Below are positions 1-6,113 of a stretch of 6,369 nt of DNA, piece by piece (within the stretch, counting starts at the first letter, position 1; every line of letters begins with the position of its first letter). The notes under the pieces were generated by a model that was not told the origin of the DNA, did no database searches, and saw only the letters and a program-made list of their open reading frames with translations. The position numbers were made by a program, and so were the translations under genes. The stretch is from Actinomycetes bacterium (GTDB lineage: Bacteria > Actinomycetota > Actinomycetes > Actinomycetales > Microbacteriaceae). Location: positions 1-6,369 of the forward strand of contig JAJYSF010000053.1 of assembly GCA_021793715.1 (NCBI GenBank), in the 5' to 3' direction.

Positions 1-472
1 CCTGATCGTCGCCGTCGTCTTCGTTCGGCGATGCCGCGCCCTCGTCCGCTTCGTCCGCGACAACCGCTCCATCCTGCTCGTCGAGGACGACGTCCGGGTC
101 CGTGCCCTCCGAGTCTGCGTCGTCGTCGACGACGTCCTCGTCATACTCGTCGTCGTACTGGTCCTCGTCAGCATCCTCGTCCGCCTGCTCCGCGTTCAGC
201 GTCTCCTGGTCGACCGACACCGTCTGCGCGTGCACCTCGACCTCGACGCCCGGGGCGATCGCGACGACCGCGCGCTTCGTGAGATCTTCCGCGTCGAACG
301 CGACGAGCGTGCCGTAGAGACCGGCGCGCGTCATCACCGGGGTGCCGGGCATGAGCGACTGCTGGCGCGCCTGTTCCTCGGCCTGCATCTTCTTGCGACG
401 CCGAGACGAGCTCCAGAACATGAAGATCAGAAGCGCACCGGCGAGGACGAGAAGGAGGATATCCGGGGACAT
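1..472 (-). CDS. yajC: Preprotein translocase subunit YajC, C-terminus cut by window edge
   Basis: Small single-span membrane protein that associates with SecDF and the SecYEG translocon; its exact role is accessory. The ATG at 472 opens a frame with no stop before the left edge (157 codons visible). Residues 5-20 form one hydrophobic helix (ILLLVLAGALLIFMFW), followed by the basic cluster RRRKK at 24-28 (positive-inside). Next comes the conserved YajC core at about 40-92, with MPGTPVMTRAGLYGTL and the later EVEVHAQTVSV strand. From residue 95 onward the chain is almost only acidic and small residues: 32 of 63 are Asp or Glu and none is Lys or Arg. Most YajC proteins are about 85-120 residues, so this tail is long. 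The Shine-Dalgarno match is poor (GAAAGG, 12 nt upstream). It follows ruvB on the same strand; secD and secF would be expected next, outside the window (inference from actinobacterial synteny). Confidence 0.9.
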   Translation of the reverse strand, partial: MSPDILLLVLAGALLIFMFWSSSRRRKKMQAEEQARQQSLMPGTPVMTRAGLYGTLVAFDAEDLTKRAVVAIAPGVEVEVHAQTVSVDQETLNAEQADEDADEDQYDDEYDEDVVDDDADSEGTDPDVVLDEQDGAVVADEADEGAASPNEDDGDDQ

Positions 473-531
473 AGAGAAGGAGGGCCTTTCGCGGTTCGGG
501 ACAAGAGGGGATCGCGCACGACGCCCGCGCA

Positions 532-544
532 CCGGGTATCCCGG
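532..544. repeat. Small inverted repeat at the start of the presumed yajC leader
   Basis: CCGGG, loop of 3 (TAT), CCCGG: a perfect 5-bp stem at 532-536 and 540-544. If yajC is transcribed from the TATAAT box at 557-562, this hairpin would fold within the first 20 nt of the mRNA. Short GC stems are common in this DNA, so a function is uncertain. Confidence 0.3.
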
Positions 545-556
545 CACATCCCGACG

Positions 557-586
557 ATTATAGGGCATCCGGCGATGCCGGATCAG
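557..586 (-). promoter_or_regulatory. Candidate promoter for yajC (perfect -10 box)
   Basis: On the minus strand the hexamer TATAAT (562 down to 557) is a perfect sigma-70/SigA-type -10 element, rare by chance in such GC-rich DNA. With an 18-nt spacer a weak -35 candidate, CTGATC, lies at 586-581 and shares only the central TGA of TTGACA. Transcription would start near 550, giving a leader of roughly 78 nt before the yajC ATG. This suggests that yajC (and probably secDF) can be transcribed independently of ruvB. It is inferred from sequence only. Confidence 0.5.
567..583. repeat. Perfect 7-bp inverted repeat (dyad) in the ruvB-yajC gap
   Basis: ATCCGGC, loop GAT, then GCCGGAT form a perfect dyad. 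An alternative 6-bp stem, GGCATC (564-569) with GATGCC (574-579), shares the same bases, so two mutually exclusive hairpins are possible. It lies about 30 nt past the ruvB stop and directly upstream of the yajC -10 box, inside the presumed promoter spacer. It could be a rho-independent-like stop for ruvB (no U-tract follows), a protein operator, or both. Confidence 0.55.
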
Positions 587-611
587 CGAGGCACGCGGGG
601 GCGACCGGCGC

Positions 612-1622
612 TCACACGAGTCCCGTCTCGGCCGGTAGGCCGAGGTGTTCGTACGCCGTCGGCGTTGCGACCCGTCCGCGCGGCGTGCGCCCCATGAAGC
701 CGATCCGCACCAGGTACGGCTCCACCACACTCTCGACCGTGTCCGCTTCCTCGCCGACAGCGACGGCGAGCGTCGACAGTCCGACCGGGCCGCCGCGGAA
801 TCGGCGCACCAGCGCGTCGAGCACCGCCCGGTCGAGTCGGTCGAGGCCGATCTCGTCGACGTCGTAGAGCTCCAGGGCAGCGCGCACGCCCGCGAGCGTC
901 ACCTCGTGGTCGCCGTGGACAACCGACCAGTCACGTACGCGCCGGAGCAGTCGATTCGCGATCCGCGGCGTGCCGCGCGAGCGTCGGGCGATCTCGGACC
1001 CCTGCGCCGCATCGAGCCCGATTCCGAGCACCCCGGCCGAGCGCTTCACGACGAGCTCGAGCTCCTGGGACTCGTAGAACTCGAGGTGCGCGGTGAACCC
1101 GAACCGGTCGCGGAGCGGGTTCGGCAAGAGGCCGGATCTCGTCGTCGCGCCGACGAGCGTGAACGGCGCGAGATCCAGCGGGATGCTCGTCGCGCCGGCT
1201 CCCTTGCCGACCATGATGTCGATACGGAAGTCCTCCATCGCCAGGTACAGCATCTCCTCCGCCGACCGCGCCATGCGGTGGATCTCGTCGATGAACAGCA
1301 CTTCGCCCGGAGTGAGGCTCGACAGCAGCGCCGCGAGGTCTCCCGCGTGCTGGATCGCGGGGCCGTTCGACATGCGCAGCGGCCGACCGGACTCGTGGGC
1401 GACGATCATCGCGAGGGTCGTCTTGCCGAGTCCGGGCGGACCCGCCATCAGGATGTGATCCGCGGGGCGGTCCTGTATCCGTGCGGCGTCGAGCAGCAGC
1501 TGCAGCTGGCCCCGCACCTTGTGCTGCCCGACGAACTCCTGCAGGCTCTGCGGCCGAAGCGCGCCCTCGACCGCGAGCTCCGTGTCGTCTTCCGGCTCGG
1601 GCGAGACGATGCCATCAGACAC
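612..1622 (-). CDS. ruvB: Holliday junction branch migration helicase RuvB
   Basis: AAA+ motor that forms hexamers on both sides of RuvA-bound Holliday junctions and drives branch migration by ATP hydrolysis. The 336 residues match the family length. Visible motifs in order: N-terminal [12 protein letters not shown] (22-33), Walker [10 protein letters not shown] (61-69), Walker B with DEIH (112-115), sensor 1 GATTR (158-162), LRDRFG with the arginine finger R171 (170-175), sensor 2 region RGTPR (216-220), and a C-terminal winged helix with [13 protein letters not shown] and [10 protein letters not shown]. The start is GTG at 1622, preceded by AAGGA with 8 nt spacing, inside the end of ruvA. 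The two genes overlap by 8 nt (GTGTCTGA), implying translational coupling and balanced RuvA/RuvB synthesis. All catalytic motifs appear intact. Confidence 0.97.
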   Translation of the reverse strand: MSDGIVSPEPEDDTELAVEGALRPQSLQEFVGQHKVRGQLQLLLDAARIQDRPADHILMAGPPGLGKTTLAMIVAHESGRPLRMSNGPAIQHAGDLAALLSSLTPGEVLFIDEIHRMARSAEEMLYLAMEDFRIDIMVGKGAGATSIPLDLAPFTLVGATTRSGLLPNPLRDRFGFTAHLEFYESQELELVVKRSAGVLGIGLDAAQGSEIARRSRGTPRIANRLLRRVRDWSVVHGDHEVTLAGVRAALELYDVDEIGLDRLDRAVLDALVRRFRGGPVGLSTLAVAVGEEADTVESVVEPYLVRIGFMGRTPRGRVATPTAYEHLGLPAETGLV

Positions 1623-2235
1623 GCGGCACGTCCTTCTTCGCCGGCCCGAGCGCCGCGAGCGTCAGGCGCAGGAGCGCCTGCATCGAGACGCGATCGGTCT
1701 CACTCGCGGTCTCGACGGCGCGCTCGACGGCGTCGGCAGCGACGCGTTCCGGCCATCCGAGGCCGGTCACAGCCGCGATCACCTGGCTCGCGACCGACGA
1801 TGGGGCAGCCCCGGAGGCGGGTGCGGGTGCCGTGGGCGCGGCGAGACGCCCGTGGAGCTGCACGACGATGAGCTTGGCGGTCTTCGGACCGATGCCCGAG
1901 ACCTTGCGGAACGGCTTGTCGTCCTCGGCGTCGACAGCCTGTGCGATCTGATCGATCGTGAGGTTCGACAGGATGCCGAGCGCCGACTTCGGACCGACTC
2001 CGCTCACGCCGAGCAGGACGCCGAACACCTCGAGCTCGTCGCGTTCCGCGAAGCCGACGAGCGAAAGCGCGTCGTCGCGCACGATCAGATGCGTGTGCAG
2101 GCGGAGCTGCTCGCCCTCGCGCGCCGTGCGAGCCACATCCGGCGGGACGGCGACGGAGAAGCCGACCCCCGAGACCTCGACGATGACGCTCTCTGCTGCG
2201 GCGTGAAGCACCGTTCCGTGAAGCGACGAGATCAT
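1615..2235 (-). CDS. ruvA: Holliday junction DNA-binding protein RuvA
   Basis: Binds the four-way junction as a tetramer, holds it open and loads RuvB. Its 206 residues show the expected three domains. An OB fold spans about 1-64 (start MISSLHGTV, ending in DDALSLVGF); D54 and D55 probably correspond to the acidic pin that separates strands. Two helix-hairpin-helix DNA-binding motifs follow, at [10 protein letters not shown] (76-85) and VSGIGPKTA (112-120). After an Ala/Pro/Ser-rich linker (about 132-150) comes the RuvB-binding domain III (about 150-200, with [16 protein letters not shown]). The ATG at 2235 is 9 nt past the ruvC stop. Only a weak G-rich Shine-Dalgarno sequence (GGGG) is seen, so translation is probably coupled to ruvC. 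Confidence 0.97.
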   Translation of the reverse strand: MISSLHGTVLHAAAESVIVEVSGVGFSVAVPPDVARTAREGEQLRLHTHLIVRDDALSLVGFAERDELEVFGVLLGVSGVGPKSALGILSNLTIDQIAQAVDAEDDKPFRKVSGIGPKTAKLIVVQLHGRLAAPTAPAPASGAAPSSVASQVIAAVTGLGWPERVAADAVERAVETASETDRVSMQALLRLTLAALGPAKKDVPRV

Positions 2236-2244
2236 CGCCCCAGC

Positions 2245-2826
2245 CTATCTGCGCGGTCGTACGTATGTTCGAGCGACACGCGAACGACGCTCCGCGTCAG
2301 CCCACGCCTTCTGCGCTGGCGTCTGCGTGCCGCTCGACCCCGCCGCGCGCGGTCCGGCGCGCCACGCGTGGCAGAGTGCGATCGCGAGAGCGTCGGCCGC
2401 GTCGGCCGGCCGCGGCAGCTCCGCCAGACGCAGGACACGCGCGACCATGTGCTGAACCTGTGCCTTGTCGGCGGATCCGTACCCCGTGATCGCGGCCTTC
2501 ACCTCGCTCGGTGTGTGCGTCGCGGTGACGATTCCGCGCTCCGCCGCGAGCATCAGCGCGACGCCGCTCGCCTGGGCGGTGCCCATCACCGATGCGACGT
2601 TGTGCTGCGCGAAGACGCGCTCGACCGCGACCGCCTCGGGCTGATGCTCGTCCAACACCGCGCGGAGGCCGCGCGCGATCGTCGCCAGCCGCACTCCGGG
2701 ATCCGCGTCGGCCGGGGAGCCCACGACATCGACGTGCACGAGCGTCGCGGTGCGGTCGGCGGCGACGTCGACGACACCGACGCCGCACCGGGTCAGTCCG
2801 GGGTCGATGCCGAGCACGCGCGTCAT
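2245..2826 (-). CDS. ruvC: Crossover junction endodeoxyribonuclease RuvC
   Basis: Dimeric, Mg-dependent resolvase that nicks Holliday junctions symmetrically, completing the RuvABC pathway. The protein has the RNase H-like fold, with the N-terminal strand [17 protein letters not shown]. The four metal-binding acidic residues are visible at D8, E69 (in AVERVF), D142 and D145 (in [14 protein letters not shown]). The family signature around [12 protein letters not shown] is also present. From the ATG at 2826 the product is 193 residues. A GTG at 2835 would add three residues (VGV) and has AGGG about 8 nt upstream, whereas the ATG has GGGAG only 2 nt away. I prefer the ATG because relatives begin close to [10 protein letters not shown], but the start is not settled. 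The basic C-terminal tail (from about 156) is variable in the family. Confidence 0.96.
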   Translation of the reverse strand: MTRVLGIDPGLTRCGVGVVDVAADRTATLVHVDVVGSPADADPGVRLATIARGLRAVLDEHQPEAVAVERVFAQHNVASVMGTAQASGVALMLAAERGIVTATHTPSEVKAAITGYGSADKAQVQHMVARVLRLAELPRPADAADALAIALCHAWRAGPRAAGSSGTQTPAQKAWADAERRSRVARTYVRPRR

Positions 2827-2850
2827 GACTCCCACGCTAATCGCCCTGCG

Positions 2851-2874
2851 GGCCCGGTGTGGGAGGCACGGGCC
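2851..2874. repeat. Hairpin between yebC and ruvC
   Basis: GGCCCG (2851-2856) pairs with CGGGCC (2869-2874), and after one bulged G two more pairs form (TG 2858-2859 with CA 2867-2868), leaving a 7-nt loop. The minus-strand mRNA would fold it immediately at the yebC stop codon (TAG at 2876-2874), about 25 nt before ruvC. There is no U-tract, so a full terminator is unlikely. It might tune ruvCAB expression or stabilise processed mRNA. Confidence 0.4.
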
Positions 2875-3635
2875 TAGTCTTCGTCGGCTTCGAGCTCGGC
2901 CTGAACTTCGGCGGTCAGGTCGAGATTCGTGAACACGTTCTGCACGTCGTCGAGATCTTCAAGCGCGTCGATCAGCTTGAACAGCTTCCGCGCTGCCTCC
3001 GCGTCGAGCGGGACCTTCACGTTCGGAACGAACTCCGCGTCGGCCGACTCGTAGTCGATGTCGTTCGCCTGCAGAGCCTGACGCACGGCCACCATGTCAC
3101 TAGCGTCGGTGATGATCTCGTATCCGTCGGGGTGCGGATCGATCTCCTCCGCGCCGGCCTCGAGGGCAACCATCATCACGTCGTCCTCGGTCGATCCCTC
3201 ACCCGACGCGACGATGACGCCTTTGCGCTCGAAGTTGAACGAGACGCTGCCGGGGTCAGCCATGTTGCCGCCGTTGCGGGTGACGGCCGTGCGGACGTCG
3301 GCCGCCGCGCGGTTCTTGTTGTCCGTCAGGCACTCAATGAGCATCGCGGTGCCGCCGTGGCCGTAGGCCTCGTACATGATCGTCGTGTACTCGACGGCGT
3401 CGCCGCCGATACCCGCGCCGCGCTTGATCGCACGGTCGATGTTGTCATTCGGCACCGAGGTCTTCTTGGCCTTCTGCACCGCGTCGTACAGCGTGGGATT
3501 GCCCTGGAGATCGGGGCCGCCCATGCGCGCCGCGACCTCGATGTTCTTCGTCAGCTTCGCGAACGCCTTGGCGCGCTTCGCGTCGATCGCTGCCTTCTTG
3601 TGCTTCGTGGTCGCCCACTTAGAATGCCCGGCCAT
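2874..3635 (-). CDS. yebC: YebC/PmpR family regulator or translation factor (TACO1 family)
   Basis: A conserved 253-residue cytosolic protein. The start [14 protein letters not shown] is diagnostic, followed by the lysine-rich N-terminal helices, [22 protein letters not shown] (about 88-109) and [20 protein letters not shown] (about 120-139). The family was long annotated as a DNA-binding transcriptional regulator (PmpR). More recent work on TACO1 and bacterial YebC proteins points to a ribosome-linked role in relieving stalling at proline stretches. Which applies here cannot be read from sequence. The ATG at 3635 has a strong but close GAGGAGG (3 nt spacing). The open frame continues upstream to 3986, but that part is antisense-like sequence inside the transpeptidase gene and is not credible. 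yebC next to ruvC is a widespread arrangement. Confidence 0.96.
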   Translation of the reverse strand: MAGHSKWATTKHKKAAIDAKRAKAFAKLTKNIEVAARMGGPDLQGNPTLYDAVQKAKKTSVPNDNIDRAIKRGAGIGGDAVEYTTIMYEAYGHGGTAMLIECLTDNKNRAAADVRTAVTRNGGNMADPGSVSFNFERKGVIVASGEGSTEDDVMMVALEAGAEEIDPHPDGYEIITDASDMVAVRQALQANDIDYESADAEFVPNVKVPLDAEAARKLFKLIDALEDLDDVQNVFTNLDLTAEVQAELEADED

Positions 3636-3658
3636 ACGCCTCCTCGCTTGTCGGATCC

Positions 3659-3664
3659 ATTTTA
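3659..3664 (-). promoter_or_regulatory. Candidate -10 box for the yebC-ruvCAB operon
   Basis: TAAAAT on the minus strand (3664 down to 3659) matches TATAAT at 5 of 6 positions and is the only AT-rich patch in the ldt-yebC gap. Transcription would begin near 3652, giving a leader of about 17 nt that still carries the GAGGAGG ribosome-binding site. No convincing -35 hexamer is seen at 16-19 nt. Confidence 0.4.
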
Positions 3665-3710
3665 GGGGCAGGCGGGCGCCAGCTCGACGTCGTCGCGCGG
3701 CCGCGCCCCT
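3664..3710. repeat. Nested inverted repeats between ldt and yebC
   Basis: The outer arms AGGGGC (3664-3669) and GCCCCT (3705-3710) enclose a perfect 12-bp palindrome, GCGCGGCCGCGC (3695-3706), which overlaps the right arm. On the minus strand these lie just after the ldt stop codon and could form a strong structure that ends or slows ldt transcription. The arms are followed by AAAA rather than a U-tract, so it is not a canonical intrinsic terminator. Confidence 0.35.
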
Positions 3711-4606
3711 CAGGAGATGTAGATCGGAGTACCGGCCGGAAGCTCCGCGAGCCGGGTGATCGCGGCCTCGTCCACGCGGAGGCAGCCGTTCGAGATCGAG
3801 CCGGCGCGCACGTCGTGATAATGGAACGCCGTCACCGCGACGTCCTGGCCGTCGAAGCCGGCGAGCGTCTGCGACTGCTCGGAGAGATAAACGATCGGAT
3901 GGCCACGGGCGTAGTCGAGCGACGTGACCTCGGTGAGCATCACGAAGGAGCGTCCCGTCGGGGTCGGCGTCGCCGCAGCGCCCCACGCGAACTCCGTCGC
4001 GATCGTCTCGCGCTCCGCGTCAGATCCGGTGCCGTCGACGACCTCGATCGTCTGCGCCGACAGATCGACTTCGACGCTCATCTCATTCTCATCGATCTCC
4101 ACGTCGGCAGTGCGCAACCATCCCGTCAGCTGACTCGCATCACCCTGGCCGGGCAGCGCCTGACGCCCCACGAGCAGCACCCGAACCCACGCGTCGTGCT
4201 GCTCCACCACGGGAACGACCGTGCCGCCGTAGCGCTCTTCCTGCGAGAGCCACGCGACGGGCTCATCGTCCTCGGGGTCCGCGAACACGGGGGCGCCGTC
4301 ACCGGACGCAGGGGCGGCCGACAGGCCGAGCGTCTTCTCGTCCGGCGCGTCATCGACCGGCAGGTCCGGGTGTATCCCGAACACGTTCGCGACGGGATAG
4401 TCCTCCGCGTCGAACTCCCCCGCGTTCGCGGCTGGTCCCTCCGGCGTCGGCGACGGCGTCGCGGTCTCGGATGCGCTCGGCGTCGGATTCGATGCGGGTT
4501 CGTCGCCGTCGTCTCCCCCCTGCGACAGCACCACCACGGCGGTGATGGCCGCCGCGATGATCACGATGGCGCTCAGTCCCAGGATCCATGCCACGCGCTT
4601 ATCCAC
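3710..4606 (-). CDS. Membrane-anchored L,D-transpeptidase (YkuD domain)
   Basis: Likely a cell-wall enzyme that forms 3-3 peptidoglycan cross-links or attaches proteins to the wall outside the membrane. From GTG 4606 it has 298 residues. DKR at 2-4 and a hydrophobic segment at 5-27 form a signal anchor with no clear cleavage or lipobox site. A Thr/Ser/Pro/Glu-rich linker spans about 28-62. An SH3-like region covers about 104-171 ([25 protein letters not shown]). The YkuD domain covers about 176-298, with the catalytic motif SNGCLRV and nucleophile C275. The usual SHGC histidine is Asn273, and the upstream histidines (H262 or H264 in AFHYHD) lie only 13 or 11 residues before the Cys, closer than in classical enzymes. 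AGGA lies 2 nt before the GTG, so the start is provisional; an in-frame GTG at 4594 would lose the basic N-terminus. The gene is divergent from pdxY, with no evident link to vitamin B6. Confidence 0.87.
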   Translation of the reverse strand: MDKRVAWILGLSAIVIIAAAITAVVVLSQGGDDGDEPASNPTPSASETATPSPTPEGPAANAGEFDAEDYPVANVFGIHPDLPVDDAPDEKTLGLSAAPASGDGAPVFADPEDDEPVAWLSQEERYGGTVVPVVEQHDAWVRVLLVGRQALPGQGDASQLTGWLRTADVEIDENEMSVEVDLSAQTIEVVDGTGSDAERETIATEFAWGAAATPTPTGRSFVMLTEVTSLDYARGHPIVYLSEQSQTLAGFDGQDVAVTAFHYHDVRAGSISNGCLRVDEAAITRLAELPAGTPIYIS

Positions 4607-4617
4607 GTTCCTATAGT
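4588..4617 (+). promoter_or_regulatory. Candidate promoter for pdxY, overlapping the start of ldt
   Basis: TATAGT (4612-4617) matches the -10 consensus at 5 of 6 positions, and ATGCCA (4588-4593), 18 nt upstream, matches TTGACA at 4 of 6. Transcription would start near 4624, about 9 nt before the preferred pdxY ATG at 4633, so the mRNA would have almost no leader. The -35 element lies inside the first codons of the oppositely oriented transpeptidase gene. This is an inference from spacing and hexamer match. Confidence 0.4.
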
Positions 4618-4632
4618 GGCATGATCGAACCC

Positions 4633-5484
4633 ATGCAGATCCTCTCCATCCAATCCGCCGTCGCATACGGGCACGCCGGCAACTCCGCGGCCGTCTTCCC
4701 CATGCAGCGCATCGGCGTCGAGGTCCTGCCCGTGTACACCGTGAACTTCTCGAACCACACGGGATACGGCGCCTGGCGCGGGCCCGTCATGGCTCCGTCT
4801 GACGTCGCCGACGTGATCACGGGCGTCGAGGAGCGCGGCGGCTTCGACGAGCTCGACGCCGTCTTGAGCGGTTACCAGGGCTCCGAGGGCATCGCCGATG
4901 TGATCATCGACGCCGTTGCGCGTGTGAAGGCGCGCCGTCCTGACGCGCTGTACGCGTGCGACCCTGTCATGGGCAACGCGAAATCGGGATGCTTCGTCGC
5001 CCCCGCCATCCCCGACCTGCTCCGTGACAAGGTCGTTCCGGTCGCCGACATCATCACGCCGAACCAGTTCGAGCTCGGCTACCTCACCGGCACCTCGCCC
5101 GACACGATCGCCTCGACGCTCGCGTCAGCGGACGCCGCGCGCGCGATGGGCCCGGCCACGATCCTCGTCACGAGCGTTGAGCGCCCAGATCGTCCCGACA
5201 ACACCATCGAGATGATGGCGATCGATGACAGCGGCGCGTGGATCGTGCAGACGCCGTACCTGCCGCTGAAGGCGAACGGATCCGGTGACGTCACCGCCGC
5301 GCTGTTCACGAGCCACTACGCACGCACGCACGACGCCGCCGACGCTCTCGCGCGGACGGCGTCGTCGGTTTACGGCCTGCTCGAGATCACGCACGCCGCG
5401 GGCTCGAAGGAGCTGCACCTCGTCGAGGCGCAGGAGCACTTCGCACACCCGCGGATGGAGTTCGAGGCGCTCCGCGTACGCTGA
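4633..5484 (+). CDS. pdxY: Pyridoxal kinase PdxY (vitamin B6 salvage)
   Basis: ATP-dependent kinase of the ribokinase superfamily that phosphorylates pyridoxal to PLP in the cytosol. Its 283 residues match the family (about 285). Visible features: the N-terminal strand MQILSIQSAVAYGHAGNSA with the substrate-side Ser8 and Tyr/His cluster; TVNFSNHTGYG (36-46); GYQGS (80-84); CDPVMGN (109-115) of the ATP/Mg site; TPNQFEL (142-148); and the anion-hole motif NGSGD (215-219), in which D219 is the catalytic base. Relatives start at MxILSIQS, so I chose ATG 4633; an in-frame ATG at 4621 would add MIEP but would sit only 3 nt past the candidate -10 box. Neither start has a Shine-Dalgarno sequence. The gene is the only one on the plus strand here and converges on pdxT, pairing salvage with de novo PLP synthesis. 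PdxK is the alternative name, but the sequence is PdxY-like. Confidence 0.94.
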   Translation: MQILSIQSAVAYGHAGNSAAVFPMQRIGVEVLPVYTVNFSNHTGYGAWRGPVMAPSDVADVITGVEERGGFDELDAVLSGYQGSEGIADVIIDAVARVKARRPDALYACDPVMGNAKSGCFVAPAIPDLLRDKVVPVADIITPNQFELGYLTGTSPDTIASTLASADAARAMGPATILVTSVERPDRPDNTIEMMAIDDSGAWIVQTPYLPLKANGSGDVTAALFTSHYARTHDAADALARTASSVYGLLEITHAAGSKELHLVEAQEHFAHPRMEFEALRVR

Positions 5485-5488
5485 CGCG
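5473..5488. repeat. Short inverted repeat across the pdxY stop codon
   Basis: CGCGT (5473-5477) and ACGCG (5484-5488) could pair around a 6-nt loop that contains part of the pdxY TGA. Only 23 nt separate the convergent pdxY and pdxT stops, and this is the only stem seen there. No U-tract follows on either strand, so its role as a bidirectional terminator is doubtful. Confidence 0.2.
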
Positions 5489-5507
5489 CTCCGCCCGCCC
5501 TCGGCGC

Positions 5508-6113
5508 TCAGGTCGCGGCGAGGAAGCGCTCGTGAAAGCGCGTCTCCCCCGTCTGCTCCGGGTGGAACGCGGTCGCGAGCAGCGCTCCCTGCTCGACCGC
5601 GACGATCCTGCCGTCGTCAAGCGCCGCGAGCGGCGTCGCACGGCCGGGATCCTCGACGACAGGCGCGCGGATGAAGACAGCCCGAACGGGAGGCTCGCCC
5701 AGCACGCGGACCGACAGCTCGGTCTCGAACGACTGATTCTGACGGCCGAACGCATTGCGCCGGACGGTGACATCGAGCCCGCCGAACGTCTGCTGATCGC
5801 GGATCCCGCCGAGGATCCGATCGGCGAGCAGAATCATGCCGGCGCACGTGGCGAAGACCGGCAGGCCGTCCCGGATCCGCGCCACCAGTGTGTCGCGCAC
5901 GCCGAACGCGCGGGCGAGTCGGTCGATCGTCGTCGACTCGCCGCCGGGGAGCACGAGGCCGTCGATGCGGGCGAGGTCCTCCGGCCGACGCACCCGAGTC
6001 GTGCGCGCGCCGAGGACGCCGAGGATGCGTTCGTGCTCCCCGACATCCCCCTGCAGCGCGAGGACGCCGATCGTCCGGCGACGACCGCTGCTGATCCGCT
6101 CGCTACCAGCCAC
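5508..6113 (-). CDS. pdxT: PLP synthase glutaminase subunit PdxT
   Basis: Class I glutamine amidotransferase that hydrolyses glutamine and channels ammonia to PdxS for PLP formation; it works in a 12+12 complex with PdxS. The 201 residues include [13 protein letters not shown] (15-27), the signature LPGGESTTI (55-63), the nucleophile C90 in [20 protein letters not shown] (120-130), FIRAP (147-151) and the FHPE motif with H184 and E186 completing the triad. The GTG at 6113 is the only start codon close to the conserved core. It gives about 13 extra residues ([13 protein letters not shown]) before the usual beginning and overlaps the pdxS end by 11 nt. No Shine-Dalgarno sequence precedes it, so translational coupling to pdxS is likely. 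Longer in-frame starts (up to 6212) would lie deep in pdxS and are unlikely. Confidence 0.95.
   Translation of the reverse strand: MAGSERISSGRRRTIGVLALQGDVGEHERILGVLGARTTRVRRPEDLARIDGLVLPGGESTTIDRLARAFGVRDTLVARIRDGLPVFATCAGMILLADRILGGIRDQQTFGGLDVTVRRNAFGRQNQSFETELSVRVLGEPPVRAVFIRAPVVEDPGRATPLAALDDGRIVAVEQGALLATAFHPEQTGETRFHERFLAAT

Noticed and set aside
122..136. Palindrome CGTCGTCGACGACG and GTC/GAC trinucleotide repetition
   Set aside because: It lies inside the yajC acidic tail and follows from runs of Asp, Glu and Val codons, so no separate regulatory site or satellite is needed.
645..1871. Long plus-strand open frame (408 codons) opposite ruvB and ruvA
   Set aside because: It is antisense to two genes with intact motifs, its translation is Arg/Asp/His-rich low-complexity sequence with no recognisable domain, and such long shadow frames are normal in GC-rich DNA.
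1519..2877. Plus-strand open frame of 452 codons opposite ruvA and ruvC
   Set aside because: Same shadow effect: it runs across gene boundaries of the real minus-strand operon and has an Arg-rich composition with no family resemblance.
3695..3706. 12-bp palindrome as a possible attachment or insertion site
   Set aside because: No integrase, transposase, direct repeats or tRNA lie nearby. GC-only palindromes of this kind arise easily in this composition, so it is listed only as part of the gap structure.
3636..3986. N-terminal extension of YebC from an upstream ATG
   Set aside because: It would cross the ldt-yebC gap and the end of ldt in another frame. YebC proteins start at MAGHSKW, where a strong GAGGAGG is present.
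5485..5507. Terminator between convergent pdxY and pdxT
   Set aside because: The 23-nt gap has no strong stem and no U-tract on either strand. Only a weak 5-bp stem overlapping the pdxY stop is present.
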